This document shows, one piece after another, positions 27,578-38,207 of a stretch of 64,000 nucleotides of DNA. The notes under the pieces were generated by a model, which was not told the DNA's origin, made no database searches, and saw only the letters and a program-made list of their open reading frames with translations. Source of the stretch: Halalkalicoccus paucihalophilus (GTDB lineage Archaea > Halobacteriota > Halobacteria > Halobacteriales > Halalkalicoccaceae). The position numbers and the translations under genes are program-made. The stretch covers positions 1-64,000 of the forward strand of contig NZ_LTAZ01000015.1 of NCBI RefSeq assembly GCF_001593955.1, given 5' to 3'. How positions within the stretch are numbered: the stretch's first letter is position 1; each line of letters opens with the position of its first letter.

Positions 27578-29311
27578 GTGTCAACAAAACGCCTAAAAGA
27601 ACGAATTATCCGACGATTTTCGTCGACTCTCCCGGTACTGGAGTGGCTTCCGCGGTATGACACGTCGTGGCTCCGTTTGGACGTCGTCGCGGGAATCACC
27701 GTCGCGGCGGCGGTCATTCCCGAGGGGTTGGCGTACGCATCTCTGGCGAACTTGCCACCGGAGACCGGCCTGTACGCCGGGTTGATGGCCGCCATCGCTT
27801 ACCTTTTTCTTGGCACCTCTCGGCAAGTCATGGTGGGACCGACCTCGGCACTGGCGATTCTGCTTGCCAGTGGTGTCGGGGCAGTCGCTGGCGGAAACAC
27901 CGCTTCGTACACGTCACTCGTCATCTCGACGACGATCCTCGTCGGTGTCTTCGCGGTTATCGCGTGGGCGTTTCGATTGGGGTTTCTCGTCCACTTCATC
28001 TCGGAGTCGGTGCTCACGGGGTTTTCTGCCGGGGCGGCGCTGTACATCATGTCAACTCAATTTAGCAAACTGTTCGGCATTGAGAGTAGTGCATCGGGTT
28101 CCTTTTTCGGGGAAACGTTCTTTGGGCGGATATGGTACACCGGAACCCATCTCGCTGAGACGAACCCCGAGACACTGGCTATCGGCGTTGTTGGCATCGT
28201 GTTGCTCGTCTTCGGAGAACGTTACTTGCCGCGTGCCCCGAATGCACTTCTTGTTGTCGTCCTCTCGATCGTGCTTATGTCGGTCACGAATCTGCAGGCC
28301 CGCGGTGTCGCGATCGTTGGATCGATCCCAAGCGGTCTCCCTTCGCTGTCGGTTCCGGCGATTCCCAGTATCTCGACGCTGGGTTTCCTCGTCCCCGTCG
28401 CCGCCGCGTTGTTTCTTCTTTCGTACGTCGAAGGCATCAGCACAGTCGAGACTTTTGCCAGACGCCACGACTACCGAACCGATGCGAATCAGGAGCTGCT
28501 GGCTGATGGCGGAGCCAACCTTGCTGCTGGCTTCGGTGGCGGATTTGTCGTCGGTGGAAGTATGTCTCGGTCAGCGCTCAACGACGCCGTCGGCAGCAAG
28601 ACACAACTCACGAACGCCGTCGTCGCTCTCGTTCTCGTCGTCGTCTTGCTCTTTCTCACCAGCGTGTTCACGAATCTCCCAGAAACGATTCTCGCAGCAA
28701 TCGTTATCGTCGCCGTCACGGGCCTTATCGATACGAGCGCAATCCGTCAACTGTACCACGTAAGCAAGAGTGAGTTTGCCATCGCGATGTCGGCATTAAT
28801 CGGAGTACTTACAGTCGGGATGCTCTGGGGCGTCTTCGTCGGCGTCGTCCTCTCATTATTAATCGCGATTTCACGGGTCAGCCGTCCATTGACACACGAA
28901 CTCGGTCAGATCGCCGGGACAAACCACTTCGTCGCGCTTGACTTGTATCCGGCGGCAACGACCATCACGGATGTGTTCGTCTACCGCGTCGAAGCTGAAT
29001 TGTTCTACGCGAACGCAGATACGGTTCGGACCGACCTCTTCGAACGGCTCGCAAAACGCGACTCCGATGTCGAACTAATCGTTTTCGACCTTACATCGTC
29101 GTCAACGGTCGACTTTGGGGCCGCACAAATGTTGGGGAAACTCGAACAAAAACTCGACTCACGTGGAACCGACCTCCGTTTTGCGGGGGCGGAGTCCGAG
29201 GTTGTGCAAATGTTCGAAACGACGGGGCTCGCGGCGAACACTGGCGGTGTGAAACCCGAGGAATCGGTCGACGACGTCATCGACCGCTGGAGAGCTGAGC
29301 GGTCGTCCTAA
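27578..29311 (+). CDS. SulP-family anion transporter with STAS domain
   Basis: A 577-residue protein starting at GTG 27578. The membrane part (about residues 30-440) opens with the SulP signature VAAAVIPEGLAYASLANLPP-like segment at about 45-65 and has ten to twelve helices. A STAS domain covers about residues 455-570 (VYRVEAELFYANADTVR, FDLTSSSTVDFGAAQML). SulP carriers move sulfate, bicarbonate or other anions. Length and domains are complete. DUF1254 and IS66 relics lie just upstream. Confidence 0.9.
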   Translation: MSTKRLKERIIRRFSSTLPVLEWLPRYDTSWLRLDVVAGITVAAAVIPEGLAYASLANLPPETGLYAGLMAAIAYLFLGTSRQVMVGPTSALAILLASGVGAVAGGNTASYTSLVISTTILVGVFAVIAWAFRLGFLVHFISESVLTGFSAGAALYIMSTQFSKLFGIESSASGSFFGETFFGRIWYTGTHLAETNPETLAIGVVGIVLLVFGERYLPRAPNALLVVVLSIVLMSVTNLQARGVAIVGSIPSGLPSLSVPAIPSISTLGFLVPVAAALFLLSYVEGISTVETFARRHDYRTDANQELLADGGANLAAGFGGGFVVGGSMSRSALNDAVGSKTQLTNAVVALVLVVVLLFLTSVFTNLPETILAAIVIVAVTGLIDTSAIRQLYHVSKSEFAIAMSALIGVLTVGMLWGVFVGVVLSLLIAISRVSRPLTHELGQIAGTNHFVALDLYPAATTITDVFVYRVEAELFYANADTVRTDLFERLAKRDSDVELIVFDLTSSSTVDFGAAQMLGKLEQKLDSRGTDLRFAGAESEVVQMFETTGLAANTGGVKPEESVDDVIDRWRAERSS

Positions 29312-29558
29312 TGTATGGATCCTTTCTCATCAACATTGCGGTGGGCATACACCGACTGCTGGCGTATGAAAATCTGTATCTCTTAGTGGTTCCCGACCAG
29401 AAAGACGAAGAATAAGCGGAAGCCCATGATTTCAGACGTGGGGAAATATCAAATATTTAAACATTGAAACGACCTATAACAACAGGAGGTGATCACTGGC
29501 CGATGCCGCCGTCATGTCTCGGAACGAAACAGGAAACCAGACGTGAAGCGTCCTCCGT

Positions 29559-31298
29559 TTACCGATCTGCGGGTTCTGAGCCATCGTCTGATCGTGATGT
29601 ATCCGTCTCGATACCCTCGCCGACATTCTCGGGACGGACCGTCTCGAGTTGCTGGCGCCAGTACGGCGTGAAGCCGGTCGGTGTCGGTTCAGGTACGGTC
29701 CACTCATCGGTCAGGGTGCGGTCGAGTTCGACTTTGACGTCATCGAGTAAGCGTTCGCCCACGTCTTTGCTTATCTCCCCTCGCTGTATCGCCTCGTGGA
29801 TAGCTTCGTGTTCCGCAGTGAGGATACGCCGGGTTTCGAGTCGTTCCTCGTGGCGACGGATGTCGGGATACTGATCGAGTAACGACTCGATGGCGGCTTC
29901 AAGTTCGGCGCGTTCGCGCCTGTAGATCGCGGTGACGTCCTCGAAGATGCTCTCTGAAATCTCGTCGCGCTCGCGGAGTCGCTCTGCGGTGTCGAGGGCG
30001 GCGTCGACACCGTGCATTCGACCGATGAGCGACTCGTAGAGTCGCTGGGGTGACGTTTGCTGACCGATTCCAACTCTGTCGAGGAGTCTGCCCATCGTCG
30101 GACCGTTGACGAGAAGCGTGAACGCGGCGACGCCAAAGACCATCGCGGAGAGCTGTGCCACGAGGGGATCGGCGAACGCTCCCGTTTCGGAGACGCCGAG
30201 GATCAGAGCGATGGAGACAGAGGCATGAATGCCGCTCCACGTCAGGACGTGCTGGTAGGAACGGGGAATCGGGTCGGCTAGTTGACGGTTGAGAAGTTCG
30301 ACCAGGGGGTAGATGACGATGGCCCGCGCGAGGAATACGACCACGATCGCCGCGACGACTTGCCCGGCGAACTCGACGTTGAGATCGATCGGTGTGACGA
30401 TGCCGATAGTAACGAAGATGAGGGTGTTCGCGAGGACAGCTAGGTACTCCCAGATGTTCTCAAGGGTGAAATGCGCCGTCGGGGAAAACTCCGTTACTCT
30501 GGGAGACACAAGGAAGATACCGGCAGTGAGCGTTCCGATGACGCCGCTGGTGCCGAGAACGTCGAGGAAGAGGTAGACGCCGTACGCGAGGACCACCGAG
30601 ACGACGATACTGGTCAGACTGTCGTCCGCAAAGGCAATGAGTTTGGAGGCGACGTATCCGGCCCCGGCACCGACGAGCGCGCCACCGATTATCGCGACAG
30701 TGATACCGATCCCGATGTCGAACAGGAGGTCACCGCGAGTGAGAAGTTCACCGGTTGCGACGCCCGCGGATTCCGCCTCGAGAATGATACCAAGTACAGA
30801 CGAGTAAACGACGATCGAAACGCCGTCGTTCAGGAGGCTCTCGCCCTCGACGAGGATCGAAAGGCGCTCCGGGACGCCGAGGTTATCGAAGGTGGCGAGC
30901 ACCGAAACGGGGTCAGTCGGCATAATAATGACACCGAAAAGGACGGCAATCACTAGCGGGAACCCGAACAGGAATCGACTCGCGACGGCAATGATGGCGA
31001 TAGAAACGAGTAGTCCTGGGACGGCAAGCATGAGAATAGGGACCAGATTCTCGCGAAACGCTCGTGGGTCTATATTGACTGCTTCGTTAAAAATTAGTAC
31101 GGGCAGTAATACGAGCAGGATGAAATCGGACGTGAGTTCGACTTCGATCGGAGAGCCGACGACGGAAATAAGAATCCCCGCGCTGATGAGGCCGGTCGTG
31201 TATTCTATAAGGCTGTATCTCGCACTGACGATACCGACTACGGCGGCAATGGCGAAGAGATACAGGAGGGTTATCAGTTGCTCCTCAAGGCCAACCAT
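29559..31298 (-). CDS. CPA1-type Na+/H+ antiporter
   Basis: A 579-residue protein with about 12 transmembrane helices over residues 5-390 and a cytosolic, helical C-terminal domain (about 400-579) rich in Arg/Glu. The family motif is present as GESLLNDGVSIVVYSSV, containing the Asn-Asp pair, preceded by IMPTDPVSVLATFDN. It exchanges Na+ (or K+) for H+ and helps ionic and pH balance in a salt-in halophile. Complete, start ATG at 31298. Confidence 0.9.
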   Translation of the reverse strand: MVGLEEQLITLLYLFAIAAVVGIVSARYSLIEYTTGLISAGILISVVGSPIEVELTSDFILLVLLPVLIFNEAVNIDPRAFRENLVPILMLAVPGLLVSIAIIAVASRFLFGFPLVIAVLFGVIIMPTDPVSVLATFDNLGVPERLSILVEGESLLNDGVSIVVYSSVLGIILEAESAGVATGELLTRGDLLFDIGIGITVAIIGGALVGAGAGYVASKLIAFADDSLTSIVVSVVLAYGVYLFLDVLGTSGVIGTLTAGIFLVSPRVTEFSPTAHFTLENIWEYLAVLANTLIFVTIGIVTPIDLNVEFAGQVVAAIVVVFLARAIVIYPLVELLNRQLADPIPRSYQHVLTWSGIHASVSIALILGVSETGAFADPLVAQLSAMVFGVAAFTLLVNGPTMGRLLDRVGIGQQTSPQRLYESLIGRMHGVDAALDTAERLRERDEISESIFEDVTAIYRRERAELEAAIESLLDQYPDIRRHEERLETRRILTAEHEAIHEAIQRGEISKDVGERLLDDVKVELDRTLTDEWTVPEPTPTGFTPYWRQQLETVRPENVGEGIETDTSRSDDGSEPADR

Positions 31299-31655
31299 GG
31301 GTGCTTTTCGCTAGATAGTCACATAAATCTCACACCACCTACTGGTACTTCAGACCACCTCTGTTGTAAAGGGCCGATAATACCCATACATAGATTTACT
31401 GTATTATCGAGATTCCTAATAGACGATGCTCAAGCGTTATTCTCGACCTGTGAAAGACTTATTCAGATCGTCGTGCACGACGAGACGTATGTTTCACCCG
31501 ACAGCGTCCACGTCAACATTGGAATCATTCGCTCACTAAATATCGTCGACAGACACATCGAAATTATCGCCAACTGCTTTGCTATAGGGCATTCCACAAA
31601 TTTACTTCAGAGCGTCGTTTCTTAACCTTCGACGAAGTAGTACACCCTGATCCCG
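31299..31655. other. Intergenic, nothing recognised
   Basis: About 360 bp between divergently read units: the antiporter to the left and a UspA relic to the right. It probably holds the antiporter promoter. No gene was supported. Confidence 0.5.
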
Positions 31656-31870
31656 ATGTACTCGACGATCTTCGTCCCGATCGACGGTAGCAGCGATACC
31701 GAGGGTGCAGTCACAATCGCTCGGACGACTCTCCTTTCGCTGCTCACTACCTCTCGAACGCCCGACAGTCGTCCCGCCGTCGGTCGCAACCTCCGTGAGA
31801 GGCTCCAAGGATCGTGCCGAATACAGAAAATAAGCTCAGCCCGACCAGCAAGACGAGACGGCAGCTGAGT
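31656..31870 (+). pseudogene. UspA-family N-terminal fragment
   Basis: Begins MYSTIFVPIDGSSDTEGAV, a standard UspA start, then loses homology after about 22 residues and ends in unrelated sequence. It is the second decayed UspA in the window, again next to transporter genes. Confidence 0.65.
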
Positions 31871-31932
31871 CGACGGCCCACAGCACTGAGACGTGGTCGC
31901 AGGCGACTGGAGCTGATATCCGCGCGCTCACC

Positions 31933-32958
31933 TCACTCCACTGGCTGGGACTCGGGGAATTGATAGCTCCCATCAATAATCTCTTCGTGTGGTTGGTAGA
32001 GCCGGATGACGTAATTCCACTCCTCAGGCGTATAGATAAAGTTCGGCTGGTCGGGATCGCCCCCAAAGTGCACCATGACACTCCCGTCGTCTGCTTGCTC
32101 TGCGGTCACATTGTTGACTACGTACGCGTCGTACTCGTTCTCCTCAAGATACCAGTCGCTGTTGTAGACGGTGATCGACCAGAATCCGTTGACAGGGACG
32201 TCCTCCACAGTGAGTATATGTGGCGTCTCGCCGTCGTTCTGGTCGGGAATCCTCGGAACGTAGAGCGCTTCGGACTCCGGAAACCCGAACGTCGTCACGC
32301 TTTGTAGTAAGAACTTCACGGGGTGGACCTCGTCTACGTCCCCACAGGCGCCCCGAAAGTCATCCATCGTTTTCCCAATCGTAACGATTGCATCGAAGAG
32401 TTCATCGCGGGATTGGCTGTCCCAATTGGGAATCTCGAGCGTACCAACCGAACCCTGGCTCACTGTGAGGCCGTCCTGTAATCCATGGGCGGTCTCTACG
32501 TCGTCCGGATCGTTCGGGTCGACGAACGTGCGGACCAGGACAGCGGCGTACCGCGTCCCGATTTCGTCCTGGGTCAACGTGTACTCGCCAGGACCGTATT
32601 CGAACATCTTGACGTACTGGTCCTCGTTGAGGACGATCATCGACTGATAGCGGTCACCGGTGTCCGGTTTGGTGATGGTGACCGGTTCGGTCAGGTCGAA
32701 GACACCAATCGAATAGAGCGTGTCTCGATTGGGCAAGGTTTCGACCTGCTTGTCGAGGGGGATGAGCGTTCGGAAGTGATAGAACTCGCTGAATCCACCC
32801 CACTCAGCGAAGGTCTCCATCTCTTTATGCAACTGCGCGCGCGGGAAATTTTCCCATGTGACTGGGACTGAATCGTCATCTTTTGACGGCTGTTGATTCA
32901 TCTGATAGTTGGCATCCGATTCTGGTTCAGCCGCCATGTCGTGTGTCCTATTAGTCAT
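31933..32958 (-). CDS. DUF1254/DUF1214-domain protein
   Basis: A 341-residue protein. The DUF1254-like part (about 45-165) contains LPNRDTLYSIGVFDLTEP. The C-terminal DUF1214-like part (about 225-325) contains GFWSITVYNSDWYLEEN and NFIYTPEEW. Proteins with both domains are soluble beta-rich proteins of unknown activity. It has no signal peptide. Start ATG at 32958 with alternative Met8. A short fragment of a paralogue lies at 27338. Confidence 0.82.
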   Translation of the reverse strand: MTNRTHDMAAEPESDANYQMNQQPSKDDDSVPVTWENFPRAQLHKEMETFAEWGGFSEFYHFRTLIPLDKQVETLPNRDTLYSIGVFDLTEPVTITKPDTGDRYQSMIVLNEDQYVKMFEYGPGEYTLTQDEIGTRYAAVLVRTFVDPNDPDDVETAHGLQDGLTVSQGSVGTLEIPNWDSQSRDELFDAIVTIGKTMDDFRGACGDVDEVHPVKFLLQSVTTFGFPESEALYVPRIPDQNDGETPHILTVEDVPVNGFWSITVYNSDWYLEENEYDAYVVNNVTAEQADDGSVMVHFGGDPDQPNFIYTPEEWNYVIRLYQPHEEIIDGSYQFPESQPVE

Positions 32959-33185
32959 GGTTGGTACTGGTTTTTCTCTGCATGGTGTCCACAGTACTGT
33001 CCCCGCCCAGCGTACTCCCGTACGACAGCCCCCTATAAAGAGATAATCGCAAAATCACATAAGATATTGCTAGAATGACGGTAAAAACTTTTGAACAATC
33101 GATTCAGCCCCCATCCGAAAGAAGTTCTTTCAGGTGGTCACCGGGTGCATACGCTATTTAAGGATCAAAAGTGTTAGACTACTGT

Positions 33186-34850
33186 ATGTCCCAAGATGAG
33201 TCTACTTCCAAAGGGAAGTCTCCTTTTTCTATGGACTTAAAGACCGGACTACAATACTGGGCCCCAGCCATTGCCGTGAGTCTGACGACGTTCATGGTAA
33301 CGATCAATGCATCCCTGATGAACGTGGCGATCCCCACGATGGTGGATGAGTTTGATACTACGGTTACCGTGATTCAAGGGGCGGTTTCACTCTACTCGCT
33401 GGCGATAGCTGCGCTGGTTCTCCCAGCCGGTACGCTGCCGTCTCGGCATAGTATTCGGCGTGTACTGGCAGTCGCACTGACCGTCTATGCCGGTGGGACG
33501 GTGGTGGCGTCGATTAGCTGGAATACTACGATCCTCTATATTGGCTGGTCACTCATCCAGGGTTCTGCAGCCGCTGTGATATTCCCTCTGACATTCACTG
33601 TATTGAGAATTAGTTACGAGGACGATGAGCGGGCGAAGGCATTCGGACTATTGGCTGGCGTGGGCGGGATTGGATCAACTCTTGGACCGATTATTGGTGG
33701 AGCACTAACTACATACGCGAGTTGGCGGTGGGGATTTGCGATCCAACTCATCGGTGTGGGGTTTATTCTCTTCTTCATTCAGTATGTGAGTCCGAACCCA
33801 CTATCAGAAACATGCAGTTCACTCGATAAAGGCGGGACCGCGCTGTCCATCGTAGGTGCGACGTCGCTCGTCACTGGATTCCTTCTTAGCGGGAAGTACG
33901 GGTGGTTAATCGAACAGCGGCCGTTCTTCATCGGCGAGATGCAGTTCAATCCGTTCGGGACATCGCCGGCAATCTGGTTTCTCTGGGTCGGTCTTCTCAC
34001 GTTCGCCGCGTTCGTTCAGTACGAACGCCGAATGGAACACGCTGGGAAATCGCCGCTCGTTCCGCTACATGTACTGACGAACCGTCCTTTTTTAGCCGGT
34101 GTTCTTACATACAATATTCGCTCGATAGTCTCGGCTGGCTTCTTTTTTATCTTCCCGATCTATCTTCAGGCAGTACTCGGATACACCGCCTTTGAAACCG
34201 GGCTCGCATTGTTACCGTATTCACTTGCGTCGATCCTTTTTGCGTCGTTTACGCCCAACTGGCGTAAGTACATCTCGCCAAAGACGCTCATTCAGATCGG
34301 TATCGTGTGTATGGGCCTTGGATTGGTGCTATTGTATGAGCAGACAGGCCCCGGTCAGACGATCAGCAAGATGGTTATCCCAGTGACGCTTTATGGAGTC
34401 GGTGTCGGACTCATACTGGGACAAATCACCAATATGACAATGTCGGCTGTCCCTACTGCACACTCCGCCGAGGCATCCGGAGTCCTGAACGTAAGCTATT
34501 CCATAGGGTTTTCCCTGGGGACAGCAGTCGTTGGCTCGTATTTTCTCGGACACTTCTACGGTGGCGTCGTCGATAGAGTACTACGAGCAGAACACGTGAC
34601 CGTTTCGGTGGAGCGCCGAAATGATCTGGTGATAGCTCTCGAAGATGCAGTAGAGACAGCGACCGAAGCCACTCAGCAAGACTTCCTGAACCAACTTACT
34701 CCTATACAGCATCAATTGCTCGAGAGTATCTTTGAGGCTGCGATGTTCGACGCGCAACGGGCAGCACTGCTCCTTCTCGTACTGTTCGTACTGCTCTTGC
34801 TTATCGCATCGACGTTCTTGCCACGGCAGATTCCGGAAGAGGACGAATGA
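33186..34850 (+). CDS. MFS drug/solute exporter (DHA2, 14-helix type)
   Basis: A 554-residue integral membrane protein from the ATG at 33186 (MSQDESTSKG); a GTG at 33171 is a less likely start. It has about 14 transmembrane segments and the opening LTTFMVTINASLMNVAIPTM-type helix 1 of the DHA2/EmrB-QacA group. Loop 2-3 carries a weak RxxG-like LPSRHSIRR, and a GPIIGGAL motif-C-like segment lies in helix 5. It probably exports drugs, lipids or metabolites using the proton gradient. Its own promoter lies upstream; a small membrane gene follows. Confidence 0.86.
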   Translation: MSQDESTSKGKSPFSMDLKTGLQYWAPAIAVSLTTFMVTINASLMNVAIPTMVDEFDTTVTVIQGAVSLYSLAIAALVLPAGTLPSRHSIRRVLAVALTVYAGGTVVASISWNTTILYIGWSLIQGSAAAVIFPLTFTVLRISYEDDERAKAFGLLAGVGGIGSTLGPIIGGALTTYASWRWGFAIQLIGVGFILFFIQYVSPNPLSETCSSLDKGGTALSIVGATSLVTGFLLSGKYGWLIEQRPFFIGEMQFNPFGTSPAIWFLWVGLLTFAAFVQYERRMEHAGKSPLVPLHVLTNRPFLAGVLTYNIRSIVSAGFFFIFPIYLQAVLGYTAFETGLALLPYSLASILFASFTPNWRKYISPKTLIQIGIVCMGLGLVLLYEQTGPGQTISKMVIPVTLYGVGVGLILGQITNMTMSAVPTAHSAEASGVLNVSYSIGFSLGTAVVGSYFLGHFYGGVVDRVLRAEHVTVSVERRNDLVIALEDAVETATEATQQDFLNQLTPIQHQLLESIFEAAMFDAQRAALLLLVLFVLLLLIASTFLPRQIPEEDE

Positions 34851-34920
34851 ACCGACTACAAAGATTGATCTTTGAGAACTCGTTAAGGGATGTATCTCTC
34901 ACGAATGTGCTGATTTCATT

Positions 34921-35232
34921 ATGAATATTCACACGATTGCATTCGGGGTGGGTGCCGCCGTCACTACCTTCCTGTTTACGGGTGCCATGTCAATCCAGCT
35001 GCTGGGGGCTGGGGAGGCACCTGGAATTGGTATTATCGGCGTCTTCGTTGGTCTTGTTGCCGGTCTTCTGGCAGGTGTGACCGTCAGCGTATATGCAGAT
35101 AGCCTCCGGGGACTGGCTCATACGATCCTCGTCGCCTACGCAATGTTCGGTGTCACAGTCGTCGCAATAGCGGGGATGAGCTACGTCAATATACCTAGTT
35201 CTGATAACGTGTTCACGTTCTTAGCGTATTAG
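34921..35232 (+). CDS. Small membrane protein
   Basis: A 103-residue protein with about three helices (IAFGVGAAVTTFLFTGAM; GIIGVFVGLVAGLLAGVTV; TILVAYAMFGVTVVAIAG). It is 70 bp downstream of the MFS exporter on the same strand and may be cotranscribed. Conserved-looking haloarchaeal protein of unknown function. Confidence 0.65.
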   Translation: MNIHTIAFGVGAAVTTFLFTGAMSIQLLGAGEAPGIGIIGVFVGLVAGLLAGVTVSVYADSLRGLAHTILVAYAMFGVTVVAIAGMSYVNIPSSDNVFTFLAY

Positions 35233-35606
35233 GACGTCGACTCGTTTACCGATCGATTGCGACTGCCCTTGTTCCGACTCAGCTTTAGCAAATATCGGTA
35301 GGGGTGAACAGTGTTGATTCTATTCGACCCCGCAGGCCGGCTTCGCTGGCATATACTAACACTGGAATACTTCGTTGTAGTGATCGGTTGACAGCCTTGT
35401 CAGCCGAGTGCGTCAACGTCGAACGATCAGAACAAGGTCACGTTCCGTCTCGATGGCGACGGGCAGGGAGTGGCCGTATCGTATTTTTCCATACCAACTG
35501 GTTCGCTCGAAAGGCCCAAGCCGTTGGAAATCGAGTCTCGGAACTACATCGGCCTGCGCCTGCAACCCTTAGCACTATATTCGATATCGCCATTCACGAC
35601 AACTAC
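35233..35606. other. Upstream region of the DUF4397 gene
   Basis: About 370 bp. The downstream reading frame is open through part of it, but codon content is unlike the gene and the signal peptide starts at 35607, so I treat it as non-coding. Confidence 0.5.
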
Positions 35607-36449
35607 ATGACGAGAAATTGCGTGAACCGCCGACGAATTCTACAGATCGGCAGCGGCCTCGTGGTGATTAGTGGCATCGGAAGTACCACGGCCGCCTCCA
35701 GTAACCACGAAACGAACGACCAGCCGACCGATACCGGCTTCCAGACTCGAGTTGCACACCTCTCACCCGACGCACCCAACATCGACATCTACGTCGACGG
35801 AGAGCGGGTCCGCGAGGGTATCTCGTACGGGACGGTCACCGACTACCGCGACCTCGAGCCTGGCACGCACACGGTGCAAGTCGTTCCGGCCGGTGAAGAC
35901 CCGGCCGAAGCAGTGCTCGAGGAGACCGTCGAGGCCGGCAACGAGGACTCCACCCTCGACGGTCTCCTCGCAGTGATCGGCGAAGTGGCCGCCGAAAACC
36001 AGCCCCTCCAGGCGCTGTTTCTCGACGACGATAACAGCCCGGTCGATCCAGGTACCGCTCGCGTTCGCGCCCTCCACGCATCACCCGATGCGCCTGCGGT
36101 GGATGTCGTTGCCGATGAAACCGGGGATGAGCTGTTCGAGAACGTCGCGTTTGGCGAATACGACTACACCGAAGTCCCAGAAGGCGAGTATACGCTCAAT
36201 ATCTATCCTGCGGGTGATCGAGAGGCCAGTGTCTTCGAAATCGACGTTTCCCTCGCTGGAGGAACCGTCTACTCCGCGTTCGCGGTTGGCTACCTCGAGC
36301 CAGAGACAGCACCTGCCGATGAGCCGTTCGAGATACTCCTCACGGAGGACGTGCTCCCGGACGAGGCGGACGAACAGGAGCCGACCGAAGCTGAACCCGA
36401 GAAAGAACCTGAAAAGGAAAAGAAGGGCGAGGACGAGAAGACGTGCTAG
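35607..36449 (+). CDS. Exported protein with two DUF4397 domains
   Basis: A 280-residue protein. Starting at ATG 35607 puts the Tat-like signal NRRRILQIGSGLVVISG at the N-terminus. Two DUF4397 repeats follow. The first is VAHLSPDAPNIDIYVDG ... GTHTVQVVPAGED and the second VRALHASPDAPAVDVVAD ... GEYTLNIYPAGD. Each has an Ig-like beta-sandwich pattern. The tail is Glu/Lys/Pro rich and ends in KTC. The family is exported and surface-associated with unknown ligand. The terminal cysteine is unusual. Confidence 0.85.
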   Translation: MTRNCVNRRRILQIGSGLVVISGIGSTTAASSNHETNDQPTDTGFQTRVAHLSPDAPNIDIYVDGERVREGISYGTVTDYRDLEPGTHTVQVVPAGEDPAEAVLEETVEAGNEDSTLDGLLAVIGEVAAENQPLQALFLDDDNSPVDPGTARVRALHASPDAPAVDVVADETGDELFENVAFGEYDYTEVPEGEYTLNIYPAGDREASVFEIDVSLAGGTVYSAFAVGYLEPETAPADEPFEILLTEDVLPDEADEQEPTEAEPEKEPEKEKKGEDEKTC

Positions 36450-36628
36450 GCCAAGAAAATTAAGTGATACTGCCGGCTGTCCCTCATGGAACATTCTCGC
36501 TGCCATTGGGCAGTGAGTGTTTTCACGCAGGTACAGCCGAACGTATGAGTAAACGCGATACGTTTGGGATGTTCGAAGCAATCACAACTACACGAGTGAG
36601 GTGAGAGGAGAGCAGACTTGTCTGGACA

Positions 36629-36828
36629 TCACCCGAGTTGCTCGTCGAGAATGAGCCGCGTTTTCGTGCTCACGACCTCTTCTTGCTTGCGTGCCTGCGT
36701 GATGAGTCGTTGCCGCCACGGGTGTCAGCGGCGTCGACGACGAGGACGATGTCCTGTTCGCCTGAAACCTGCCAGACGAAGTCGACTTCCTCCCACTCGA
36801 CTATCCGTTTTGTAGTCTCGTGGCTCAT
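36629..36828 (-). pseudogene. Lrp/AsnC regulator fragment
   Basis: Minus-strand frame MSHETTKRIVEWEEVDF, VWQVSGEQDIVLVVDAAD matches the RAM (ligand-binding) domain of Lrp/AsnC regulators. After NDS the frame shifts and the native end LITQARKQEEVVSTKTR ... LDEQLG is read in the other frame to TGA 36629-36631. The DNA-binding HTH half is absent. Confidence 0.65.
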
Positions 36829-37072
36829 TAGTCCGTTTTTCCAGATACGGCTCTCATTTACGCGTTCGCAGGCTTAGAGAATAATAACCAGAGATTCGCC
36901 GTTGCCGCGTTCGTTAAGAGCGTCGGACGCTTACTGGTCACAGGTCTCTTATTGGAGGACACCATTGGCATCTAATATCCTCAACGCAGGTGCACATGTC
37001 CGTGGCTTGCTAGATCATGCAAACCTCACTTGTACCAGACAGCATTTGACCAAAATCAAGATTGAAAATACC

Positions 37073-37996
37073 ATGCCTAATCATCTCTTCGGACAGATAC
37101 AGAGATACAGCTGCGGGATCGGTATTACCGAGCTCCTTTACGGGCAGGCCCCGTGGCAAGTCATTGTCTTGTTTGCAGTAATCTCGCAATTAGGTGATGT
37201 GTGGTTCCTCTTTCTCCTCGGTGGAAGTCTCTATATTGCCGGAAGGCATTTCCCGTGGTGTGGGGTTGAACGGCGACGAGGACTGTTTGTCTTTGGACTC
37301 GTTCTTATATACATCTCGCTCATCGGAGTTCTGAAGAACGTATTCATGCTCCCACGACCACCTGGAGCAACGACTTCGTTGACAGTACCTGGACTTCCCA
37401 TCCTGTTCTCAGCAGTGATTGCAGCCATAACGACCGCACACGGCTTCGGGTTTCCGAGTGGCCATGCGCTCGGAACTACCCTAGTCTGGGGTGGATTCGC
37501 GCTCGTCCTCGACCGTAAGTCGAATCATGCACGGTTTGGCGTTGCTGGCGCGGTTATCTTCCTGGTTTCGCTTGCTCGTCTCGTTCTCGGTGTTCACTAT
37601 CCCGTCGATGTGCTCGCCGGTATCGGCATCGGCATACTCTCCCTCGGGATCCTTTATCGATTGACGGACGATGGAACCGCACCTACCCGCCTCCTCTTTC
37701 TTGCAGTTGTTATCGGGTTTGTTGGACTGGTCATCAATCCGAGTGTGGAGAGTGTCGCAGCGCTCGGTGGCGCACTTGGTGGATGGACCGTCTGGCGTAC
37801 GGTTGCTGACTTGACCTCGGCGCACCCAGCAGATCGACGAGAAGTTACTGTTGGGTTTGCAATGCTGGCGCTTGCAGCCGGATTTGTTGGTGGTATCTAC
37901 GCCCTTCGATTGTCGTACATAGTGACGTTTCTTGGGGCTGTGGTTGCAGTCGGAACGATAGTTGCGACACCTTTGTTGAGTGAGAAATTGACATGA
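37073..37996 (+). CDS. PAP2-family phosphatase, membrane-bound
   Basis: The ATG at 37073 (MPNHLFGQIQRY) gives 307 residues; the frame is open upstream without coding character. The three PAP2 motifs are present: K-x6-RP as LKNVFMLPRPPG, PSGH as GFPSGHALGT, and SR-x5-H-x3-D as LARLVLGVHYPVDVLAG (Ala replacing Ser). About eight helices; the second half adds extra helices beyond the usual core. It probably dephosphorylates a lipid such as prenyl diphosphate or phosphatidate. It is a single gene. Confidence 0.83.
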   Translation: MPNHLFGQIQRYSCGIGITELLYGQAPWQVIVLFAVISQLGDVWFLFLLGGSLYIAGRHFPWCGVERRRGLFVFGLVLIYISLIGVLKNVFMLPRPPGATTSLTVPGLPILFSAVIAAITTAHGFGFPSGHALGTTLVWGGFALVLDRKSNHARFGVAGAVIFLVSLARLVLGVHYPVDVLAGIGIGILSLGILYRLTDDGTAPTRLLFLAVVIGFVGLVINPSVESVAALGGALGGWTVWRTVADLTSAHPADRREVTVGFAMLALAAGFVGGIYALRLSYIVTFLGAVVAVGTIVATPLLSEKLT

Positions 37997-38207
37997 TTGG
38001 CTTCCTGACTTCGTCACCGAACGCTACCCCCCTGGCCTGAACACTGAACCGCGAAAGGGAGTGATCGAACTCAGCTCGGGCAGTGTCGACTCCTCGCTTG
38101 GGCCCGCCATCTGTGTATGCGCTTGGTCTGGAGAACGTCATCGGGTACAACTTGCCGTCGGTGGTCAACCCGAGGTTACGAGGGGATTGCGGCGGCAGCA
38201 ATAGAAT